Virus record (IMG/VR): IMGVR_UViG_3300042691_006323
Coordinates: 1-37,143 of that record
Length of the DNA: 37,143 nt
Reading direction: 5' to 3' (one strand)
Origin: a virus
The notes under the pieces are model-generated. The model had not been told where the DNA came from, did not search any database, and was given only the letters and a program-made list of their open reading frames with translations. This document shows positions 1 to 6,578 of the stretch, one piece after another. A program made the translations under genes and the position numbers. The stretch's first letter is position 1. Each line of letters opens with the position of its first letter.

Positions 1-94
1 ATTGATCATCGTCTACGTTAATCTCTACAACTGGTGCGCCCAATTCTCTTAGGCAGTATTCTTTTAGACCCTGTCTTGATGTTACTGCTGCCAT
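1..94 (-). CDS. Probable neck protein gp13-like, N-terminal fragment
   Basis: Only the first 31 codons lie in the window; the gene runs off the left edge. The reading starts at ATG 94-92, one base after the stop of the preceding fibre gene, with a perfect Shine-Dalgarno (AGGAGG, about 102-107) inside the end of that gene. The visible peptide has a short helix (residues 7-19, RQGLKEYCLRELG) followed by APVVEINVDDDQ. That LGAPV-x-x-x-NV-x-x-x-Q pattern is what I recall from the N-terminus of T4-type gp13 neck proteins and their marine relatives. Its position fits: in T4, gene 13 follows the fibre/whisker genes. gp13 would form part of the neck joining head and tail. With 31 residues the call rests on one motif and synteny; another conserved marine virion protein is possible. 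Confidence 0.55.
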   Translation of the reverse strand, partial: MAAVTSRQGLKEYCLRELGAPVVEINVDDDQ

Positions 95-95
95 G

Positions 96-1763
96 TTAGA
101 TTCCTCCTAGAGCAATAACATATGGTAAACTTGCGCCACCAGCGATAGCGACAACAGCAGTAGTTGTTGCCATTTTTTGATTAGAGCCAGCAGGATAACC
201 ACCAGCAGCGTTAGCATTTGACATCATTTCGCCAGTAGTTCCGTCAACCATAATTTTTGTAGTTCCTAAGTACATAGAAGATCCGCTCAAATATAAATCA
301 CGGAATCTGTTTGTTGCGCTACCTAAGTCGTATGTAATGTTCGCAGTCGGCAACAAGTGCCCTGTAATATTTGTGTTGCCACTAAATGTAGGAGTAGAAA
401 GTGTTGGGCTTGTTGCAAACACCAAAGAACCAGTACCTGTTTCATCAGAAATAACACCAAGCAATTGTGCAGAAGTAGTAGCAGCGAACTGAGACAAATC
501 GCCACCAGTAGTCGCCAATCCTGAAATTGATCCACCCAAAGATACCGAAGTTCCATTAATACTAATAGAACTATTTGTTAGCGAAGAGTTTCCAATATTT
601 GTTAGAGTATTGCTTGCGCCAGATATAGTTTTATTTGTTAATGTTTGTGATACTGAATTCTGACCATCTACATAAGTCTTAACTGCTTTTTCTGTAGGAA
701 TTGCAGTGTCAGAATTACCTGCTAATGTTCCATCAATGCTAAACTCATTAACACCTGTTGCTCCAGTACTGAATGCGAAACTGGTAATACCAGCAAGAGT
801 ACCACTGGTGAAATTAGCGCCACCTTTAAACGATGTTGCTTCAATACCAATGTTTGATGTCCAAAGTCCTGTTGCGTTTACATAAGTAAAGGTCTTATCT
901 GTTGCGCCTTTTAATGTAATACCACCACCGTCTGCAGTTGTGTCTGTTGGACTAGCAACAGATCCAAGTTCAATATTTTTATCGTCAACGGATAGTGTTG
1001 TTGAGTTTACTGTAGTAGTTGTTCCATTTACAGTTAAATTTCCTGTAATGGTTACGTCTTTACCCATTGTTACATCACCACCAATGGTAACTGTACCAGC
1101 CTGAGATGCTGTAGGACCAATAAGAATATTAGTAGTAGAACCTGCCAAACCACCAGTACCCAACTCAACGAGTTTTGTATTACCAATACCTACAGCTGAA
1201 TTTGCTAGTTTAGTAGTTGAACCTGCGCCACCTGCTATTTGATTTTGTAAATTGAATACAGTAGCGACACCAGCCAAACCGATTGTTGTAGCTGTAGCAT
1301 CAAATAGTGACAATGACGCAGAGCCTGTCGTCATTGATGTAGTAATTACTGGGGAAGTTAGAGTCTTGTTTGTTAGTGTTTCTGAACCAGCTAGTGAAGC
1401 AAGATCAGCATCAGTGACAGCAGTATTAAATTGAGCAAGAGTTCCGCTTACGGTATTGTTACCGAGAGCAATTGTTTTATTGGTTAGTGTTTCTGCGCCT
1501 GATGTTGAAACAATATCAGCATCTGAAATAGCAGAATTTAATTGCGCAAGAGTTGCGGAAAGATTATTGCTAGTAAGATTGATAGTTTTATTTGTAAGTG
1601 TTTGAGAAGCAGCCTTTTGGACTAACTCAAAACCACCTGCAGTAGAGCCATCGTGAACACGAAGTGTGTCTAACGTAGTATCTACTGTTAGTTCGCCTTC
1701 CGCTCCAGTAAAGGCATTATTTTGTGTAGTAGTACCACGTCTAAATTGCACAACTGTTGGCAT
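96..1763 (-). CDS. Tail fibre protein with Mtd-like N-terminal module
   Basis: 555-residue repeat-rich fibre, presumably a trimeric adsorption protein. Residues 1-50 (VVQFRRGTT, FTGAEGELTVDT, VHDGSTAGGF) closely resemble the N-terminal domain of the Bordetella phage major tropism determinant, a virion-attachment module. TLTNKT occurs at residues 55, 92, 129 and 374; the first three are exactly 37 residues apart. Residues about 240-310 (NLTVNGTTTTVNSTTLSVDD, then TFTYVNATGLW) and 478-498 (DLGSATNRFRDLYLSG) are motifs common in marine myovirus fibres. The C-terminal tail is short, small-residue rich and hydrophobic (VVAIAGGASLPYVIALGGI); there is no S74 chaperone or C-type lectin domain. The ATG is preceded by GGAGAT. 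Last gene of the distal fibre unit. Receptor unknown. Confidence 0.8.
   Translation of the reverse strand: MPTVVQFRRGTTTQNNAFTGAEGELTVDTTLDTLRVHDGSTAGGFELVQKAASQTLTNKTINLTSNNLSATLAQLNSAISDADIVSTSGAETLTNKTIALGNNTVSGTLAQFNTAVTDADLASLAGSETLTNKTLTSPVITTSMTTGSASLSLFDATATTIGLAGVATVFNLQNQIAGGAGSTTKLANSAVGIGNTKLVELGTGGLAGSTTNILIGPTASQAGTVTIGGDVTMGKDVTITGNLTVNGTTTTVNSTTLSVDDKNIELGSVASPTDTTADGGGITLKGATDKTFTYVNATGLWTSNIGIEATSFKGGANFTSGTLAGITSFAFSTGATGVNEFSIDGTLAGNSDTAIPTEKAVKTYVDGQNSVSQTLTNKTISGASNTLTNIGNSSLTNSSISINGTSVSLGGSISGLATTGGDLSQFAATTSAQLLGVISDETGTGSLVFATSPTLSTPTFSGNTNITGHLLPTANITYDLGSATNRFRDLYLSGSSMYLGTTKIMVDGTTGEMMSNANAAGGYPAGSNQKMATTTAVVAIAGGASLPYVIALGGI
1386..1607 (-). repeat. Two tandem 37-residue (111-bp) repeats in the fibre gene
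   Basis: Residues 53-89 and 90-126 of the 555-residue fibre align without gaps, each beginning with (S/E)-(Q/T)-TLTNKT-type sequence and continuing with a (S/G)-x-TLAQ-(L/F)-N-(S/T)-A-(I/V)-(S/T)-DAD segment. A third TLTNKT follows at 129 without the rest of the unit. This looks like an in-frame duplication that lengthened the fibre shaft. Confidence 0.8.
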
Positions 1764-1777
1764 TTATATCTCCACTC

Positions 1778-2533
1778 TTATAATGTTCCAAAGTTTACTG
1801 TTCTTAGATACCCTGTGTATCCTTGCAAGTCATAATCTCTGGCTGATGTTATGGCAATACCGAATGCATCTAATGTTGGCGAGAATGCCGTAAAGTCACC
1901 GTAATCTCCTGTAGGAAATACTTCGGTGTTAACTACGTCTTCTACGTATGCTTCAGAAGCAAATGATCCAGATGCCAATCCAGTATTTGTAATTGTAATC
2001 TTATTTAGGATGGAATCCAGTGTAACAGAAATACCTGAACCACCCTCAATCGCTAAAGCTGATGATGTAATTGCTGATAATGAAGTTTGGCTCGGCGATG
2101 TTACTGAAGCAAAACCAGATCCATTTGGAATCCACGTTACGTTACCGCTACCATCAGTTGATAGAACATAATTTGGTGAACCATCAACGGTAGGTAAAGT
2201 ATATACATCATTTACACCAATAGAACCTGCATTTAATTTTCCTGCTACACCAACGCCACCTGTTATTTTTAACGCACCAGTTGTTTTGCTTGTTGAAGCA
2301 GTAGCATTTGTTAAAGTAAGTGCGTCCGCAGAAGTTGCGCCACGAGCAGTAATATCACTTAGTGTATCAGCAGGAGTATGTACTGATGCAATAGTTGTTA
2401 CAACACCAATACTATTTTTAGTAAATATCTTTTTATCAGCAGCATTAAATGCGATCTCTCCTACTGCAAGATCACTTGCAGAGGGGATTGCTCCCGCAAT
2501 CTCAGATCGCTTTAATTTAATTACATTCGACAT
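1778..2533 (-). CDS. Tail fibre-family structural protein, 251 aa
   Basis: The N-terminal 50 residues (MSNVIKLKRSEIAGAIPSAS, then DLAVGEIAFNAADKKIFTK) are the same type of module that opens the upstream 938-residue fibre (IIRIKRSTTAG). Residues about 96-120 contain TASTSKTTGALKITGGVGVA, nearly repeating a segment of that same neighbour (about 225-245). The C-terminal part (about 200-251: VFPTGDYGDFTAF, then TSARDYDLQGYTGYLRTV) is distinct and resembles the ends of small structural proteins of marine T4-like phages. Its ATG overlaps the stop of the preceding gene as TAATG, so the two are probably translationally coupled. Likely a shorter fibre or an adaptor in the distal fibre complex; the role is inferred only from the modules and position. 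Confidence 0.7.
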   Translation of the reverse strand: MSNVIKLKRSEIAGAIPSASDLAVGEIAFNAADKKIFTKNSIGVVTTIASVHTPADTLSDITARGATSADALTLTNATASTSKTTGALKITGGVGVAGKLNAGSIGVNDVYTLPTVDGSPNYVLSTDGSGNVTWIPNGSGFASVTSPSQTSLSAITSSALAIEGGSGISVTLDSILNKITITNTGLASGSFASEAYVEDVVNTEVFPTGDYGDFTAFSPTLDAFGIAITSARDYDLQGYTGYLRTVNFGTL

Positions 2534-5349
2534 TAAGCGTATGTTCCACCGTCAATATCACCGTATACTAGCGTAGTTCCGTTAGATTGTAAAACTTGAC
2601 CACTAGTACCCACTGTTAATTTAGAAAGAGCAGTTGAACCACTAGCAACTAGCAAATCACCAACTGCGTATGACGATTGACCTGTACCACCGTAAGCAGC
2701 AGCAACAGTAGTTCCTTGCCATACACCAGTAGTAATAGTACCTAATGTAGTGATACTGTTTTGACCGATATATGTAGAAGCAATATCGATACTGTCAGCA
2801 TTAACAGTAATTCTGTTAGATGTTCCACCGATATCTAATACACCAGCTGTTAGCGTTAAACCGTTACCTGCAACAGTTGATTTTAGTTGCAACGCATCTG
2901 TTGCAATTTCAAGACCACCTGTCGATGCTACGTTTACATCTAGAACACCAGAAGCAAGCGAAAGACCAGAACCTGCTAGGCTGCTTGAAAGAGAAACTAC
3001 ACCATTGCTGAAACTTAAACCAGAACCAGCAACAGAAGATTTCAATCCTAATTCATCAGATACAATTTCAAGACCACCATTTGTTTGTAAAACGATGTCA
3101 ATTGTGTTGCCAGTAAACGCTAGACCAGAGCCAGCGATATATGTTCCAGCTCCAGAGAACTGTTCAAATACAATGTTGTCTGTGCCAATCGCTGTAGACT
3201 TAACAGTTTGTACCCAACCTGTTTTGCCGTTTACTGTACCACTTGAAACGAATAAGAAGTCACCAGAAGCAACTTCAGCTGTTGTATTAAAGTCAGCAGC
3301 ACGTGTAAATACTGTTGAAGAAGTGCGAACGTAAATACCATTATGCGCAGCGTTTGCTTGATTCTTAATTAAAACACGATCACCATTTATAAGTGAATAA
3401 CCATCTAAGGTATTCAATGGTGTATCTGTAGTTAACGTAGCGCCAACACCAGCAGTTCCATTATCATAAGTTACAGAACCAGGAATCGCTGCTGTTGTAG
3501 CAGCCATTACTGAAGCATGAATGTGTAGACCTTCAGCTACCGCATCAACGTATGCTTTATTTGCAGCGTCTCCAGGTAATATTGGAGTAGCAACATCTCT
3601 AACTAATGCATTACTTGCTGAGATGTGTCCTGTTCCATTTGGAGCAAGAGTAACACCACCATTAGTATTAGTAGCACTAATTGTATTACTATCGATGCGA
3701 ATATTATCAACATCAAGTTGAGTAATTCCAGCTAAAGTGGTAGAAGTTGAACCAAGAGAAACTGAAGTAGAACCGATAGTTACTGCAGAATTTTCTAGTT
3801 GTGCGTTGCCAACACCACCTGCTTTAATAGTAACTACACCAGAAGATACATTAAAATCTGCTGCATCGAAAGATGCCACACCAGCATTAGAGCCAGTAGC
3901 CAACTCACCAGCAATAGTAATTGTCGTTCCGTTGTGGGTAACATCAATACCTTCCCCACCAAGCACAGAGATGGCATTACCTGCCATGTTGATTGCGCCA
4001 GAGTCAGTTGTAATTCCTTGAACAACAGTGTCGCTTAGAGAAACTGCACCAGCAGTTACGTTAAATCCTGTTGATGAGAAAGATGCAATACCTTTGTTAG
4101 TTGACGAAGCATCTTCGCCAGCAATAGTAATGGTGTTATTTGTAACAGCTACGTCAACACCTTCGCCACCAGAAACAGTTAATGTATCTGTTAATAGCGC
4201 AACACCATCAGTACCAGTATCGCCAGCGATATTAAGAGTAGTTCCTACTTGTGCAGTTCCTGCAGCAGTCAAACGACCTTTTGAATCAACAGTGAAAGTT
4301 GGGATAGCAGTAGATGAACCATAAGATCCAGCTGTTACTGCAGTTGTCTTAAGGTCTAATGTAGTAGTACCAGTTGTGTCGTTGTATGTAGCATCAATTT
4401 CTGTGCTGTCAGCAATCTGACCACCAGTAATATCTTGAATGTATTCTTGTAGTGTATCGGCACCAATCATTACTGAACCATTGAAGGTAGCAGTAGATGA
4501 TGCTGATAGAGTTGTAAATGCACCAGTGCTTGGTGTCGTGTTACCGATTGGTGTATTATTAATGTTGCTGAATGTAGCAGACTGAGCATTAATTAAACCA
4601 CCAACTTGCAATGCGCCAGCAACACCAACACCACCATCAACAACCAAAGCACCAGTTGTTGTGCTTGTTGAAGCAGTAGTTGCATTGATATTAACCGTTG
4701 CAATCTTAGTTGAAATATCTAAACTATCGGTGTCTACTGAGAATGCTTCGGTACCATTCGTGACAAATGAAAGTGTATCGTCTGAAGCGCCAGGAGAAGA
4801 TTCTGCGGTAATGTATGTTAGACCATCAACAGATTTAACGCCACCTAGAGAACCCCATGTAGTTCCTGAGTAACCTTCGAAAGAAGAAGTATCAGTGTTG
4901 TAACGAACTGTACCTTGTACAGCTGGTCCACGTTGAGCAGTAGTACCGACTGGGATAACAGCACCATTAGTTCCTACAATAGAAACATAACCAGTACCGT
5001 TTGGATCTAATATGATATTACCGTTAGTATCGGTAGAGGAAATTGTATTTCCATTTAAGTCAAGGTTGTCAACTTTAAGTTGATCAATCTTACTATTAGA
5101 ATCAGTAATTATTGCGGAGTTAGCAGTTAGAACACCCTTTGCGTGATCCAACATGTCGGTGAAGAATTTACCACCAACGACAATATGCGATGCAGCGTTG
5201 CCTGAGGTCTCAGAACCTATACCAATGTATAGTCGGTCGCCACCAGTTACGAGAGCCGAGTCTGCTGCTGAGTATGCTAGTTCGCCACTTCCAAGTGTTG
5301 ATGGATCGCCAGCAGTAGTCGATCTTTTAATACGAATAATAGATGCCAT
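2533..5349 (-). CDS. Large repeat-mosaic tail fibre protein, 938 aa
   Basis: Fibre-type protein built of beta-rich low-complexity segments (G, S, T, A, V, D, N). The N-terminal module IIRIKRSTTAGDPST...GELAYSAAD (1-30) matches that of the next gene. Residues 91-124 and 545-578 share (L)-x-VDN-x-x-x-(N/D)-x-NTIS-(S/A)-T-(D/N)-TNG and PNGTG. Residues 391-440 and 461-510 are a duplication with a 70-residue period; 739-791 and 792-844 one with a 53-residue period (AGSGL, GGLEI). Residues about 593-730 (GDAANKAYVDAVAEGLHIH, GDRVLIKNQANAAHNGIYV) and 866-930 (GVWQGT, YGGTGQSS, GTSGQVLQSNGTTLVYGD) are modules found in many phage fibres. GGAGA precedes the ATG. Probably a trimeric shaft or receptor-contact fibre; no enzymatic motif is seen. 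Confidence 0.8.
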   Translation of the reverse strand: MASIIRIKRSTTAGDPSTLGSGELAYSAADSALVTGGDRLYIGIGSETSGNAASHIVVGGKFFTDMLDHAKGVLTANSAIITDSNSKIDQLKVDNLDLNGNTISSTDTNGNIILDPNGTGYVSIVGTNGAVIPVGTTAQRGPAVQGTVRYNTDTSSFEGYSGTTWGSLGGVKSVDGLTYITAESSPGASDDTLSFVTNGTEAFSVDTDSLDISTKIATVNINATTASTSTTTGALVVDGGVGVAGALQVGGLINAQSATFSNINNTPIGNTTPSTGAFTTLSASSTATFNGSVMIGADTLQEYIQDITGGQIADSTEIDATYNDTTGTTTLDLKTTAVTAGSYGSSTAIPTFTVDSKGRLTAAGTAQVGTTLNIAGDTGTDGVALLTDTLTVSGGEGVDVAVTNNTITIAGEDASSTNKGIASFSSTGFNVTAGAVSLSDTVVQGITTDSGAINMAGNAISVLGGEGIDVTHNGTTITIAGELATGSNAGVASFDAADFNVSSGVVTIKAGGVGNAQLENSAVTIGSTSVSLGSTSTTLAGITQLDVDNIRIDSNTISATNTNGGVTLAPNGTGHISASNALVRDVATPILPGDAANKAYVDAVAEGLHIHASVMAATTAAIPGSVTYDNGTAGVGATLTTDTPLNTLDGYSLINGDRVLIKNQANAAHNGIYVRTSSTVFTRAADFNTTAEVASGDFLFVSSGTVNGKTGWVQTVKSTAIGTDNIVFEQFSGAGTYIAGSGLAFTGNTIDIVLQTNGGLEIVSDELGLKSSVAGSGLSFSNGVVSLSSSLAGSGLSLASGVLDVNVASTGGLEIATDALQLKSTVAGNGLTLTAGVLDIGGTSNRITVNADSIDIASTYIGQNSITTLGTITTGVWQGTTVAAAYGGTGQSSYAVGDLLVASGSTALSKLTVGTSGQVLQSNGTTLVYGDIDGGTYA
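2818..3135 (-). repeat. 53-residue (159-bp) duplication in the 938-aa fibre
   Basis: Residues 739-791 and 792-844 are in register: AGSGL/AGSGL at 739/792, GGLEI/GGLEI at 758/811 and AGSGL/AGNGL at 774/827 are all exactly 53 apart. Each unit also contains an inner AGSGL half-repeat. Confidence 0.8.
3823..4170 (-). repeat. 70-residue (210-bp) period duplication in the 938-aa fibre
   Basis: Residues 394-440 and 464-510 repeat in register: GGEGVDV/GGEGIDV, TITIAGE/TITIAGE and SFSSTGFNV/SFDAADFNV are each offset by exactly 70 residues. Likely duplication of a shaft segment. Confidence 0.75.
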
Positions 5350-5365
5350 CTAAATTCTCCAGTTT

Positions 5366-5623
5366 TTAATAGAAACCGCCCTCCATATTTTGGGCGTCTA
5401 ATGTTTTTGTTGCCGTCCACTTTGAAGTGGTGGATTTATATACTAGTACAGAACCATCAACCTTACCGTTAGTTGTTATGTCAACTTCCATGTTAGAACT
5501 TAACGGAACATCAGCAGAAGATGGACCTTGAATACCAATTGATTGGACTTGCGTAGCGCTACCTGTAGAATCTACCACAGCAGTTATATTTGTATCACCT
5601 ACTGGTATTGTTAAATCGCTCAT
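5366..5623 (-). CDS. Small fibre-associated protein, 85 aa
   Basis: 85-residue acidic protein: MSDLTIPVGDTNITAVVDST opens it and a conserved-looking end follows (residues 56-85: VDGSVLVYKSTTSKWTATKT, then LDAQNMEGGFY). The GSVLVY-x-x-x-x-x-KW-x-A pattern is one I associate with small virion proteins of marine T4-like phages and with the C-terminal modules of some of their fibres. It lies 4 bp downstream of the preceding gene and 16 bp upstream of the 938-residue fibre, so it is made from the same transcript. It may be an accessory or connector of the distal fibre. No catalytic motif, signal peptide or membrane segment is seen. Function not established. Confidence 0.6.
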   Translation of the reverse strand: MSDLTIPVGDTNITAVVDSTGSATQVQSIGIQGPSSADVPLSSNMEVDITTNGKVDGSVLVYKSTTSKWTATKTLDAQNMEGGFY

Positions 5624-5627
5624 TTTG

Positions 5628-5957
5628 TTACCTCGTTATTTCAGGAGATATAACAACTATACCTTCTAATACTCTTTTTCTTTCTCCAGATCCTATGATC
5701 TCTATATCATACAAATATCTACCAGCTGCTATTGCAGATGATGCGGTAGCAGCAAGTTGTAGTCTTATTTGACCTGCGGTAGCATTATATACAGTTGCAA
5801 CAAATGATGTTGATGCTGAAGATTGATAGGATTTTCTAAACTGAGATTGTACCGTGTAACCAGTCAAATTCATGACTGTACCGTTCTGATTAGTCAACGT
5901 GATGATTGAACTATAATCAGACCCTTGGTCAATATAAAGATTTGAAACTGTTGCCAC
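5628..5957 (-). CDS. Small beta-sandwich-like virion protein, 109 aa, GTG start
   Basis: First gene of the distal fibre unit. The reading starts at GTG 5957-5955 (MATVSNLYIDQGSDYSSIIT), with a GAGGGG Shine-Dalgarno just upstream, and lies about 18 bases after the predicted start of a TATAAATA late transcript. The pattern of an N-terminal (Y/L)-x-IDQG-x-D, then LTGYTVQSQFRKSY near residues 31-44 and a C-terminal YLYDIEI...RVLEGIVVISPEITR resembles the small BppU-N-like/DUF2479-type immunoglobulin-like domains used as fibre or baseplate adaptors in tailed phages. That assignment is by eye. No enzyme motif. Likely attaches or decorates the fibres encoded downstream. Confidence 0.6.
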   Translation of the reverse strand: MATVSNLYIDQGSDYSSIITLTNQNGTVMNLTGYTVQSQFRKSYQSSASTSFVATVYNATAGQIRLQLAATASSAIAAGRYLYDIEIIGSGERKRVLEGIVVISPEITR

Positions 5958-5981
5958 TTTTACCCCTCTAGTCTACTAGTA

Positions 5982-5989
5982 TATTTATA
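5982..5989 (-). promoter_or_regulatory. T4-type late promoter TATAAATA for the distal fibre unit
   Basis: On the minus strand the octamer is TATAAATA, identical to the T4 late-promoter -10 consensus read by the gp55 sigma factor. It sits about 15 bp after a strong terminator hairpin and would start RNA near 5975, giving a leader of about 18 bases that contains the GAGGGG ribosome site of the GTG-started gene at 5957. Placement between terminator and gene, in non-coding DNA, makes chance unlikely. Confidence 0.8.
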
Positions 5990-6004
5990 AATTATGCAAG
6001 GTAG

Positions 6005-6030
6005 AAAACAAAAAGACCCTTTCGGGTCTT
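6005..6030 (-). terminator. Rho-independent terminator ending the baseplate/fibre unit
   Basis: On the minus strand AAGACCC (6030-6024), loop GAAA (6023-6020), GGGTCTT (6019-6013) form a perfect 7-bp stem with a stable GNRA tetraloop, followed by TTTTGTTTT-type sequence. It begins 5 bp after the stop codon of the 176-residue gene (6036). The plus-strand reading lacks a good T-run, so it should work mainly leftwards. Confidence 0.85.
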
Positions 6031-6035
6031 AATAT

Positions 6036-6566
6036 TTATGGAACAATAAACCAGCTAACTCCATCTGAGGCGATAGTAACAGCAGTACCTGCAGTAACAG
6101 TTGCAATGTTTGCTCCAGCATTAACGATTACAGATACAGTCGAACTTCTATTTCTAACTATAATCTGATAACCTGCTACTTCAGATGCAGTGGGAATAAA
6201 AACAGTTCTGTTTGTTGTGATTGGGTTGAGCGATAATATGTCAGCTAGATCTTCAGCCAGTATCGTTAAATTGTCATTTAAATCTCTAACAATAAAAGAT
6301 CTACCATATTTTGGAACCAATAATTGTTTGCCAAGATATATTAGATAGACGTTACCTGCAGGGGCTGAGGTAAATTGGATTGTTCTTCCACCATTAGTAA
6401 TAGTGTAGCCGACTCCTGGCTCAACAATTGCGCCATCGTCTAAAACTAAAAGTGACGTTGCAGATCCAACAAGGTAGTCCAGAGTGAAGGAGGTAAGGAC
6501 TCCGTTTGGAGCCAATACCTGCTTCTCGAACACCCCATATAAAGGATCTCTTCCGATGTATGCCAT
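6036..6566 (-). CDS. Fibre-family structural protein, MAYIG-type N-terminus, 176 aa
   Basis: Residues 1-85 (MAYIGRDPLYGVFEKQVLAP, NGVLTSFTLDY, LLVLDDGAIVEPGVGYTITN, VYLIYLGKQLLVP) form a beta-rich module that often opens fibre proteins of marine T4-like phages; the 477-residue fibre at 13034-14467 opens with a divergent copy. Residues about 90-176 carry a different domain (DLNDNLTILAEDLADIL, then TVFIPTASEVAGYQIIVRNR and a terminal GVSWFIVP) in which beta-strands dominate. AAGGAG lies upstream of the ATG. It is the last gene before the terminator. Probably a short fibre, cap or adaptor; no receptor-binding or enzymatic residues can be named. Confidence 0.65.
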   Translation of the reverse strand: MAYIGRDPLYGVFEKQVLAPNGVLTSFTLDYLVGSATSLLVLDDGAIVEPGVGYTITNGGRTIQFTSAPAGNVYLIYLGKQLLVPKYGRSFIVRDLNDNLTILAEDLADILSLNPITTNRTVFIPTASEVAGYQIIVRNRSSTVSVIVNAGANIATVTAGTAVTIASDGVSWFIVP

Positions 6567-6578
6567 CTTCGAAGCTCC

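Noticed and set aside
96-1763. Diversity-generating retroelement suggested by the Mtd-like N-terminus
   Set aside because: No reverse transcriptase, template repeat or C-type lectin variable region is visible; only the docking domain is Mtd-like.
6033-6040. CATAAATA at the end of the 176-residue gene
   Set aside because: A promoter here would lead straight into the terminator hairpin; it is a by-product of the stop codon context.
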